NCBI GenBank assembly: GCA_963789495.1
Contig: CAWBLP010000010.1
Coordinates: forward strand, 1 to 64,000
Source of the DNA: CAWBLP01 sp963789495
GTDB lineage: Bacteria; Pseudomonadota; Alphaproteobacteria; Acetobacterales; Acetobacteraceae
Direction of reading: 5' to 3'
Length of the DNA stretch: 64,000 bases
Shown here: positions 57,426-64,000 of the stretch, one piece after another
How the letters are laid out: each line of letters begins with the position of its first letter
Numbering within the stretch: position 1 is the first letter of the stretch
Notes under the pieces: generated by a model
Told to the model about the DNA's origin: nothing
Databases searched by the model: none
The model's input: the letters and a program-made list of their open reading frames with translations, nothing else
Program-made: the position numbers and the translations under genes

Positions 57426-58396
57426 CCGAGAACCTGCTCGAGGTCGAAGGCCTATGCACCCGCTTCTTCGGCGAACAGACCGTCACACGCGCGGTCGAGA
57501 ATGTCAGCTTCTCCATCGCACCCGGCGAGACGCTCGGCCTGGTCGGCGAATCCGGATGTGGCAAGAGCGTGACTGCGCTTTCGGTGATGCAGTTGCTGCC
57601 GAAGCAGGGGCGTGCGGTCGCCGGCGCAATCAGATTCAACGGCCGCAATCTGCTGGACCTGTCAGAAGCTGAAATGCGCGCGGTGCGCGGCGATCGCATT
57701 GCGATGATCTTCCAGGAGCCGATGACCAGCCTCAACCCCGTGCACACGATCGGCGAGCAGATCGCCGAGGTGGTACGGATTCACCAGGGCGCCACGCGTG
57801 CCGCGGCGATGGCGCATGCGGAGGAGATGCTGCGCCTGGTGCGCATCCCCGATGCGTCGCGCCGGGTGCGCGACTATCCGCATCATTTTTCCGGCGGCAT
57901 GCGGCAACGCGCGATGATCGCGATGGCGCTTGCATGTTCGCCGAGCCTGCTGATTGCCGATGAGCCGACGACGGCATTGGATGTGACGATCCAAGCGCAG
58001 ATTTTGCGACTGATGCTGGAGTTGAAGGAGCGCATCGGCGCCGCGATTCTGATGATCACGCATGATCTCGGCGTGGTGGCGGAAACCTGCCAGCGCGTCA
58101 TCGTGATGTATGCCGGTCGCGTGGTGGAGGAAGCCTCGGTCGAAACCCTGTTCGACCAGCCGGCGCATCCCTATACGCGTGGCCTGATGGGTTCGATCCC
58201 CGGACGTGCCAGCGCGCGCCGACGACGCCTGCCGGAAATTCCCGGCGTGGTGCCGAACCTTGCGGAGCCGATGGCGGGCTGCGCCTTCGCGCCGCGCTGC
58301 GGACTCGCCATCGATGCCTGTCGCAGTGCACCGGTGACGCTGCGCAGCATTGCCCCGGGCCATCGCGTCGCCTGCATTCGCGCGGAGGCCGCATGA
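57422..58396 (+). CDS. Peptide-type ABC transporter ATP-binding protein (DppD-like), second operon
   Basis: A 324-residue ATPase. Walker A is GESGCGKSVTALSVMQLLP, Q loop MIFQEPMTSLNPVHTIGEQI, signature FSGGMRQRAMIAMAL, Walker B LLIADEPTTALDVTIQ, H loop MITHDLGVVAE. The C-terminal domain is PNLAEPMAGCAFAPRCGLAIDAC. Start and stop codons both overlap neighbouring genes by ATGA, so the two ATPases and the DppC-like permease are translationally coupled. Confidence 0.92.
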   Translation: MTENLLEVEGLCTRFFGEQTVTRAVENVSFSIAPGETLGLVGESGCGKSVTALSVMQLLPKQGRAVAGAIRFNGRNLLDLSEAEMRAVRGDRIAMIFQEPMTSLNPVHTIGEQIAEVVRIHQGATRAAAMAHAEEMLRLVRIPDASRRVRDYPHHFSGGMRQRAMIAMALACSPSLLIADEPTTALDVTIQAQILRLMLELKERIGAAILMITHDLGVVAETCQRVIVMYAGRVVEEASVETLFDQPAHPYTRGLMGSIPGRASARRRRLPEIPGVVPNLAEPMAGCAFAPRCGLAIDACRSAPVTLRSIAPGHRVACIRAEAA

Positions 58397-59358
58397 CGAC
58401 GCCTGTTCTGGAAATCCAGCATCTCTCCAAGCGATTTCCCATCGTGCGGGGGTTCCTGCGCCGCACCGTCGCCGAACTGCGCGCGGTGGAAGACGTCTCG
58501 CTGCAGATCCAGCCGGGTGAAACCTTGTGCGTGGTAGGCGAGTCGGGTTGCGGCAAGTCGACCGTCGGCAAGCTGGTGCTGCGCCTGCTGGAACCCTCCG
58601 AAGGCCGCATTCTGATCGAGGGGCGCAATGTCACCGATCTGACACCGGAACAGATGCGGCCGTTCCGCCGGCGTGTGCAGATGGTGTTCCAGGACCCGTA
58701 TGCCTCGCTGAACCCGCGGCTGTCCGCGGCCGAGATCGTGACCGAGCCTGTGGAGAACTACCAGCATCTGTCGGGCACGGAACGTCGCGAGCAGGCGGCG
58801 GACCTGCTCACGCGGGTCGGTTTGCGGCCCGACGTTATGGATCGGCGGCCGTTCGAATTCTCCGGCGGGCAGCGCCAACGGCTCGGCATCGCCCGCGCCC
58901 TCAGCCTGCAACCGGCGTTGATCGTTGCGGATGAACCGGTCTCGGCGCTGGATGTCTCGGTGCAGGCGCAGGTGCTGAACCTGATGCTGGATCTGCAGGA
59001 GACATACGGGCTGGCCTATCTGTTCATCTCGCACGACCTGGGCGTGGTGGAACATATCGGCCATCGCATCGCGGTGATGTATCTGGGCCGCATCGTCGAA
59101 CTGGCAGACCGTGACGCGCTGTTCGCGGAGCCGCAGCATCCCTACACCGAGGCGCTGCTGTTGGCCGCGCCGGTTCCCGATCCACGGGCGCGGCGCGCCG
59201 GGCCGATCGTGGAAGGTGAAGTGCCGAGCCCGCTCGATCCGCCGTCCGGCTGCGCCTTTCATCCGCGCTGCCCGTACGCCGTCGCGCGCTGCAGGGAAGA
59301 ACTGCCGGCGCTGCGACAGATTGCCGATGGCCGCCTAGTGGCCTGCCACCTGCGCTGA
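58393..59358 (+). CDS. Peptide-type ABC transporter ATP-binding protein (DppF-like), second operon
   Basis: A 321-residue ATPase: LSKRFPIVRGFLRRTVAELRAVEDVSL, Walker A GESGCGKSTVGKLVLRLL, Q loop MVFQDPYASLNPRL, signature FSGGQRQRLGIARAL, Walker B LIVADEPVSALDVSVQ, and the oligo_HPY end GCAFHPRCPYAVARC. It is the last gene of the operon and converges on the thiolase-fold gene, 35 bases away, with no clear terminator hairpin. Confidence 0.92.
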   Translation: MTTPVLEIQHLSKRFPIVRGFLRRTVAELRAVEDVSLQIQPGETLCVVGESGCGKSTVGKLVLRLLEPSEGRILIEGRNVTDLTPEQMRPFRRRVQMVFQDPYASLNPRLSAAEIVTEPVENYQHLSGTERREQAADLLTRVGLRPDVMDRRPFEFSGGQRQRLGIARALSLQPALIVADEPVSALDVSVQAQVLNLMLDLQETYGLAYLFISHDLGVVEHIGHRIAVMYLGRIVELADRDALFAEPQHPYTEALLLAAPVPDPRARRAGPIVEGEVPSPLDPPSGCAFHPRCPYAVARCREELPALRQIADGRLVACHLR

Positions 59359-59393
59359 CCGCCGCGCCGGCAACGCTCCTCCCCGCTTGCGCG

Positions 59394-60578
59394 TCAGTAC
59401 GGATCGCCAACGAAGATGAATGTCGTTCCGGTCACGATCGGCGCGCTCGCGCCCACGAAGGAGACGTTCGCGTCCTTCACCTGGCGCGATCCCGCCCGGC
59501 CCGACGCCTGCAGCACGCCCTCGATGATGTGCCACAGTCCGTGGATGCGTCCGGTTCCCAGGCTGCCGCCGAACGTGTTCAGCGGCAGTTCCCCATCCAG
59601 CTCGATCCGTCCGTCCTGGATGAAATCCAGTGCCTCGCCTTCGCCGCAGAACCCGTAGGATTCCAGCCCGTAAATCACCGAGGCCGAGAACCCATCATAG
59701 ATCTGCGCCACATCGACATCTTTCGGCGACAGCCCCGACCGCTCCCAGGTCAGTTTCGCGGAGGAACTGCCGCCCTGCATGTAGCTGGACAGGCTGCCGA
59801 TGCGCCCCGCCACCTCGAAATGCAGCCGCTGGCCATATCCGGCCAGGTAAGCGGGCTTCGGCTTCAGGTCACGCGCGCGATCCGCCGTGGTCAGCACGAT
59901 GGCGACCGCGCCCTGCACCGGGATGTCGCAGTCGAACAGACAGAACGGGTAGGCAACCATACGCGAGGCAAAATAATCCTCCCGCGTCAGCTCGGTGCCG
60001 TAGAAATACGCGTGCGGATTATGCTGGGTGTGCTTGCGCTGGGTTACCGCCAGCGTCGCCATCTTGTCGCGGCTCTGGCCGTGCCGCTCCAGCCAGCGCG
60101 TGTAGGCGACCGCCATCCCCTGCCCTGGCCCGCCAAACCCATACGGAGCCGTGAACTGCGCGGCGCCCGACGCATAGGCGCCGGGCAGGTTCTGATAGGT
60201 GCCGCGCGGGTTGTGCATCGCCCGCCACACCACCGCGTATTTGCACATACCGGCCAGCAACGCGTTCGCCGCCTGCTGCACGGCGCCGCCGATATTCGTG
60301 GTGCCCACCTGAATATGCCAGGTCAGCGCTGGCAGTTTCAGCATCGCCATCATGCAGTTGACCGACACGACGGAGATGCCGTCCACCTCGGCATGTCCGG
60401 TCGCCGGCAGTTCCGGATAGGTCGCGAGGCCGTCGATGTCCTCCATCCGCAGCCCGGAATCCGCGACCGCGCCACGCACGGCCTCCAGCGCATGCGCGGC
60501 AAGCGGAATGTCGGCGCTTCTTGTCACCTTGGAATAGCCCACGCCGCTGACGGCGATCTTGCACCGGTTGTCCCACAT
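59394..60578 (-). CDS. Thiolase-fold protein (lipid-transfer/SCP-x type), catalytic Cys not found
   Basis: A 394-residue protein of the thiolase superfamily: KIAVSGVGYSKVTRSADIPL, AVRGAVADSGLRMEDIDGL and the C-terminal domain FDCDIPVQGAVAIVL, DVAQIYDGFSASVIYGLE, NTFGGSLGTGRIHGLWHIIEGVLQ. The usual nucleophile segment (ACASG-like) aligns with VGTTNIGGAV, which lacks Cys, while the later His (RIHG) is kept. Such proteins are often annotated acetyl-CoA acetyltransferase or lipid-transfer protein and act with a DUF35 partner, here encoded 13 bases upstream. It may be a non-thiolytic condensation or aldolase-type enzyme. The ATG at 60578 follows AAGGGGGAA. Confidence 0.82.
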   Translation of the reverse strand: MWDNRCKIAVSGVGYSKVTRSADIPLAAHALEAVRGAVADSGLRMEDIDGLATYPELPATGHAEVDGISVVSVNCMMAMLKLPALTWHIQVGTTNIGGAVQQAANALLAGMCKYAVVWRAMHNPRGTYQNLPGAYASGAAQFTAPYGFGGPGQGMAVAYTRWLERHGQSRDKMATLAVTQRKHTQHNPHAYFYGTELTREDYFASRMVAYPFCLFDCDIPVQGAVAIVLTTADRARDLKPKPAYLAGYGQRLHFEVAGRIGSLSSYMQGGSSSAKLTWERSGLSPKDVDVAQIYDGFSASVIYGLESYGFCGEGEALDFIQDGRIELDGELPLNTFGGSLGTGRIHGLWHIIEGVLQASGRAGSRQVKDANVSFVGASAPIVTGTTFIFVGDPY

Positions 60579-60591
60579 GCGGTGTTCCCCC

Positions 60592-61023
60592 TTATTCGGC
60601 GTGCGCGAGACGAAACTGCGGCAGCGTGATCTCGTCATTCAGTTTTTCGAAAATGACCTCCACGCGGCGGCCGACCTTGGCCTCGGTGTAGGGCGCGTCG
60701 AGCAGGTTGCCGGCCAGCAGCACGCCCGGCGCGTCATCCAGCTCCACGATGATGCTGGCATAGGGCACCGCCGCGGCGAACCGCTTGTCGCCGGTATGGT
60801 ACATGATGGTGTAGGCGTAGATCGCGCCGGCGCCGCGCACCGGCTCGAACTTGAGGTCCGTGCTGATGCATTGAACGCAGGTTGCATAGGGCGGATGCTG
60901 GAAATGGCTGCAACTCTGGCAGCGTTGCAGCGCCAGTTCACCGCGCCTGGCGGCGTCCCAGAATGGCTTGGTCCATTCGTTCGGGACCGGGATCGGTCGT
61001 GTCACCTTGCTCCAGTCGCTCAT
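60592..61023 (-). CDS. Zn-ribbon/OB-fold DUF35 protein
   Basis: A 143-residue acyl-CoA-associated protein. N-terminal helix TKPFWDAARRGELALQRCQSC leads to a zinc ribbon (CQSC...CVQC, about residues 35-52), then an OB fold (AIYAYTIMYHTGDKRFAAAVPYASIIVELDD, GNLLDAPYTEAKVGRRVEVIFEKL). DUF35 proteins form complexes with thiolase-fold enzymes such as the adjacent one and bring acyl-CoA to the active site. It starts an apparent two-gene operon. The 250-base gap to moaC holds no gene. Confidence 0.9.
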   Translation of the reverse strand: MSDWSKVTRPIPVPNEWTKPFWDAARRGELALQRCQSCSHFQHPPYATCVQCISTDLKFEPVRGAGAIYAYTIMYHTGDKRFAAAVPYASIIVELDDAPGVLLAGNLLDAPYTEAKVGRRVEVIFEKLNDEITLPQFRLAHAE

Positions 61024-61274
61024 TGCTTTCCGCCCTGTGGCTTCGCTCTGGGATGAAATGTAAAGCGGCGGCGCGAGGGGTGATAGTGCTGGCCTCGGTG
61101 CGGTCTCGGCACGGCGAGCGGCGCCGCAGTGTCAGGGTGATGTCGTTCCGGTATCACATGGCTTCGTCGTACCGCGGTGTGGTCCTGGCAGCCACGAAGC
61201 TTCATCTTCGTACCGGGCAAAGCCGTGGGTGTCGGGCCCTCGCCCGGCACGACGGTTGGGCCCTCGCCTCGGCG

Positions 61275-61751
61275 CTACGGCTGTGCGAATTCGCCAGATT
61301 TGCCGCCGGCCTTGTGGGTCACCCGCAAATCCTCGACGCGCATTGAGCGGTCCACCGCCTTGCACATGTCGTACACTGTCAGCGCAGCCACCGAGGCGGC
61401 CGTCAACGCCTCCATCTCCACCCCGGTCGGCCCGGTGGTGCGCACCGTGGCTGCAATCTCCACCGCACTCGCAGCCGGATCGGGCGTCAGCTCCACCGCA
61501 ACTGCGGTGATCGGCAGCGGATGACACAGCGGAATCAGATCCGCCGTGCGCTTGGCCGCCATGATGCCGGCCAGCCGCGCCACGCCCAGCACGTCGCCCT
61601 TCTTCATGCTGCCGGCCTTGATCAGAGCCAGCGTCGCTGGCTGCATCACCACGCGCGCCCGCGCGGTGGCGGTGCGGTCGGTGGCCGGCTTGGCGGAGAC
61701 ATCCACCATGGTGGCATGGCCGGCGGCGTCGAAATGGCTAAGGCCGCTCAT
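61275..61751 (-). CDS. moaC: Cyclic pyranopterin monophosphate synthase MoaC
   Basis: A 158-residue enzyme of molybdenum cofactor synthesis; it converts the MoaA product to cyclic pyranopterin monophosphate. Motifs are MVDVSAKPATDRTA, KGDVLGVARLAGIMAAKRTADLIPLCHPLPI, TTGPTGVEMEALTAASVAALTVYDMCKAVDR and the C-terminal KAGGKSG. It lies 30 bases after trpC, the arrangement common in alphaproteobacteria (trpGDC-moaC-moeA). Confidence 0.95.
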   Translation of the reverse strand: MSGLSHFDAAGHATMVDVSAKPATDRTATARARVVMQPATLALIKAGSMKKGDVLGVARLAGIMAAKRTADLIPLCHPLPITAVAVELTPDPAASAVEIAATVRTTGPTGVEMEALTAASVAALTVYDMCKAVDRSMRVEDLRVTHKAGGKSGEFAQP

Positions 61752-61781
61752 GCTCAGCTATTCCCCATCAGGTTTCCCCCA

Positions 61782-62600
61782 TCAGGCGGTCCCCAGCAGC
61801 GTCCGGGTCGCCACCGTCACGTCGTCCTGGCGCATCAGGCTCTCGCCCACCAGGAAGCCCTGCGCGCCAACGGCAGCCAGGCGACGCAGATCCTCGGTGG
61901 TGCGGATGCCGCTCTCCGCCACCAGGAAACGTTCCGCAGGCACCATCGGGGCCAGCGTCTCGGTGACCGCAAGGTCGGTGTGCAACGTCTTGAGATTGCG
62001 ATTGTTGATGCCGATCAGCGAAGTTTCCAGGCCGAGTGCGCGCTCCAGCTCGCGCTGGTCGTGCACCTCCACCAGCACGTCCATGTCGAGTCCGCGTGCC
62101 AGACCCTCCAGCTCGCGTGCCTGGGCATCCGACAGAGCCGCCATGATCAGCAGCACACAATCGGCGCCCATCGCCCGGCTTTCGAACACCTGCCAGGGGT
62201 CCAGGATGAAGTCCTTGCGCAGCACCGGCAGGTCCACCGCGGCGCGCGCCGCCGCCAGATGTTCGGCGCTGCCCTGGAAATACTTGGCGTCGGTCAGCAC
62301 CGACAGGCAGGTGGCGCCGCCGTCGCGATAGGCCCGGGCCAAGCCCGCCGGATCGAACGCCGGTCGGATCAGCCCGCCCGAGGGCGAGGCCTTCTTGATC
62401 TCCGCGATCAGGGCGAAGCGACCGTCCGCCGCCGCCTCCTTCAGGCAGCGGCCAAAGCCGCGCGGCGGGTTGGCGTCGCCGGCCTTGGCGCGCACCGAGT
62501 CCAGGCTGAGATCGGTCTTGCGCTGCGCCAGGGCGGCGCGGGTATCGGCGCAGATTCGGGCGAGCACATCCGAGCCGCTCGGCGTTGAATTGTTGGGCAT
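61782..62600 (-). CDS. trpC: Indole-3-glycerol phosphate synthase
   Basis: A 272-residue TIM barrel that closes the indole ring in tryptophan synthesis. Seen: ALIAEIKKASPSGGLIRP, LRKDFILDPWQVFESRAMGADCVLLIMAAL, IGINNRNLKTL, VAESGIRTTEDLRRLAAVGAQGFLVGESLM. All catalytic positions (Lys, Glu, Asn) are present. It lies 41 bases after trpD on the same strand. Confidence 0.96.
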   Translation of the reverse strand: MPNNSTPSGSDVLARICADTRAALAQRKTDLSLDSVRAKAGDANPPRGFGRCLKEAAADGRFALIAEIKKASPSGGLIRPAFDPAGLARAYRDGGATCLSVLTDAKYFQGSAEHLAAARAAVDLPVLRKDFILDPWQVFESRAMGADCVLLIMAALSDAQARELEGLARGLDMDVLVEVHDQRELERALGLETSLIGINNRNLKTLHTDLAVTETLAPMVPAERFLVAESGIRTTEDLRRLAAVGAQGFLVGESLMRQDDVTVATRTLLGTA

Positions 62601-62641
62601 GGCGTCTCCTCGTCCTGACGCGGCGCCGTGGCGCGGCCAGG

Positions 62642-63658
62642 CTAGCTCAGGGCGGTCTCACGTCGCAGCGTCTGCAACGCCCCCAGGGCGGCGCCGGATG
62701 CAAGGGCGTTGGCCGCCAGGATCACGCCGCTGCGCAAATCCTCGGCACGGTCGGCGACGATCAGCGCCGCGGCGGCGTTCAGCAGCACCGTGTCGCGATA
62801 CGGACCCGGCGCCCCTTCCAGCAATGCGAGCAGGCTGGCGGCGTTCAGGGCGGGATCGCCGCCGCGGATCGCCTCGATCGGCGCGCTGGGCAGATCGGCA
62901 TCCTCCGGGATGACGGTGAAGCTGCGCACACTGCCGTCCCGTAGCTCGGTCACCTGGTTCGCGCCCGCCACGGTCAGCTCGTCGAGGCCGCTGCCATGCA
63001 CGATCCAGGCGCGCTCGGTCCCCAGGGCCGCCAGCGTCTCGGCCATCGGGCGCGCCCATTCCGGGGCGAAAACGCCAGTCAGTTGGCGCCGCACACCGGC
63101 CGGATTGGCCAAGGGTCCCAGCAGGTTGAAGATCGTCCTGGTACCCAGTTCGACGCGCGGCCCGGCGGCGTGGCGCATCGAGGGATGGTGGCGCGGGGCG
63201 AACAGGAAGGCGCAATTGGCGGCACGCAGAATGTCGGCCAGCCGCTCCAGCGGGACGTCGACATTGACCCCGAGCGCGGTCAGCACATCGGCGCCGCCGG
63301 TGCGCGAGGACAAAGCGCGGTTGCCGTGCTTGGCCACCGGCACGCCACAGCCGGCAACCACGAAGGTGACAGCGGAGGAGACGTTCAGCGTGCCGGCATT
63401 GTCGCCGCCGGTACCGCAGACATCGATCGCCCCATCCGGGGCAGCCACCGGTGTCATGCGGGCGCGCATGGCACGGACTGCGCCGGTGAGCTCGGCCACC
63501 GTCTCCCCACGCACCCGCATCGCCATCAGCAGACCGCCGATCTGAGCGGGCGTCGCCTCGCCGGACATGATGATGTCGAACGTGGCCTCGGCCTCCTCGG
63601 CGCTCATCAAGGCGCCAGCCGCGAGGCGGGCGAGGATCGGTTTGAGGTCGTTGGACAT
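62642..63658 (-). CDS. trpD: Anthranilate phosphoribosyltransferase
   Basis: A 338-residue enzyme joining anthranilate and PRPP. Motifs are VCGTGGDNAGTLNVSSAVTFVVAG (PRPP loop), VAKHGNRALSSRTGGADVLTALG (anthranilate/diphosphate site), HPSMRHAAGPRVELGTRTIFNLLGPLANPAG and VVHGS-like VHGSGLDELT. The start follows the trpG stop by 14 bases. The full operon order trpG-trpD-trpC-moaC is visible. Confidence 0.96.
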   Translation of the reverse strand: MSNDLKPILARLAAGALMSAEEAEATFDIIMSGEATPAQIGGLLMAMRVRGETVAELTGAVRAMRARMTPVAAPDGAIDVCGTGGDNAGTLNVSSAVTFVVAGCGVPVAKHGNRALSSRTGGADVLTALGVNVDVPLERLADILRAANCAFLFAPRHHPSMRHAAGPRVELGTRTIFNLLGPLANPAGVRRQLTGVFAPEWARPMAETLAALGTERAWIVHGSGLDELTVAGANQVTELRDGSVRSFTVIPEDADLPSAPIEAIRGGDPALNAASLLALLEGAPGPYRDTVLLNAAAALIVADRAEDLRSGVILAANALASGAALGALQTLRRETALS

Positions 63659-63672
63659 GTCGCGCGGCCGGG

Positions 63673-64000
63673 TCAGGCCGCGCGCGCGGGCTGATTGGAC
63701 CGGCGGGCAAGCGCCAGGAAATTCGCTAGGATGCGGTGTCCGTGCTCGCTGGCGATGCTCTCCGGATGGAACTGCACGCCGAAGATCGGCAGGCTGCGAT
63801 GACGCATCGCCATCATGATGCCATCCACGGTCTCCGCCGTTGGCACCAGCGTCTCCGGCAGCGTGTCCCGCTCCACCACCAGACTGTGGTATCTCGTGGC
63901 GGAGAACGGGGACGGCACCCCCTCAAGGATATCAGTGGCTTGGTGGGTGATTGTGCTGACCTTGCCGTGCATCGGCAGCGGGGCGCGGACCACCTTGCCG
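63673..64000 (-). CDS. trpG: Anthranilate synthase component II (glutamine amidotransferase), C-terminal part
   Basis: The last ~108 residues of a class I glutamine amidotransferase; the N-terminal part with the catalytic Cys is outside the window. Seen are HGKVSTITH (after the truncated VVRAPLP), FSATRYHSLVVERDTLPETL and the His/Glu pair in FGVQFHPESIASEHG. Position in front of trpD makes TrpG rather than PabA likely, although it may serve both pathways. Confidence 0.93.
   Translation of the reverse strand, partial: GKVVRAPLPMHGKVSTITHQATDILEGVPSPFSATRYHSLVVERDTLPETLVPTAETVDGIMMAMRHRSLPIFGVQFHPESIASEHGHRILANFLALARRSNQPARAA

Overview
The window looks like chromosome from a high-GC alphaproteobacterium, most likely order Rhodospirillales and probably Acetobacteraceae. 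This is inferred from codon use, gene style and order (trpG-trpD-trpC-moaC, a complex I accessory subunit of the NDUFS4 type, a PhoB/pst block without phoR, an MCP-PilZ type tail) and the large number of solute-uptake operons. No rRNA, phage or CRISPR is visible. There is one insertion sequence and one conspicuous dispersed repeat family.

Layout. 1-5.4 kb: the edge of an oligopeptide-type binding protein, a GT61 glycosyltransferase, tRNA-Arg and tRNA-Pro around a complex I subunit gene, a DUF192 protein, a histone-deacetylase-like amidohydrolase and methylisocitrate lyase. 5.9-12.5 kb: a periplasmic parvulin, then the phosphate operon pstS-pstC-pstA-pstB-phoU-phoB on the minus strand with a candidate Pho box. 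pstC and pstA carry three single-base frameshifts. 12.7-16.1 kb: two tandem D-2-hydroxyacid dehydrogenases and a PDZ protein with a dead protease domain. 16.2-24 kb: phosphoketolase, then a mix of small enzymes (AhpD-like, ABM, Asp/Glu-racemase-like, enoyl-CoA hydratase, VOC) and an anion permease. 24-31 kb: a truncated MCP-PilZ tail, a protein phosphatase, a zinc alcohol dehydrogenase with an FNR-type box, and two paralogous GMC oxidoreductases. 30.8-32.2 kb: an ISNCY/IS1202-like element with a 17-bp target duplication.

32.6-37.8 kb is a livG-livF-livK-livH-(haloacid dehalogenase)-livM operon in which a dehalogenase gene sits between the two permease genes. 38-43.4 kb holds an enolase-superfamily enzyme, a tandem CDGSH protein and hyuB/hyuA (hydantoinase/oxoprolinase). 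Divergent from hyuA is a plus-strand dpp-like operon with three tandem paralogous binding proteins, two permeases, two ATPases and an isochorismatase-family amidohydrolase. A second complete dpp-like operon follows at 53.9-59.4 kb. The last part carries a thiolase-fold/DUF35 pair, moaC, trpC, trpD and the end of trpG.

The most unusual feature is a dispersed intergenic element (five copies: about 14.85, 24.58, 28.91, 37.84 and 53.40 kb). The best copy is an array of seven short palindromes, three on each side of a long central stem. All copies lie just downstream of a stop codon, in either orientation. Functionally the window is dominated by uptake and oxidation or hydrolysis of small organic acids, amides and peptides, plus phosphate acquisition.
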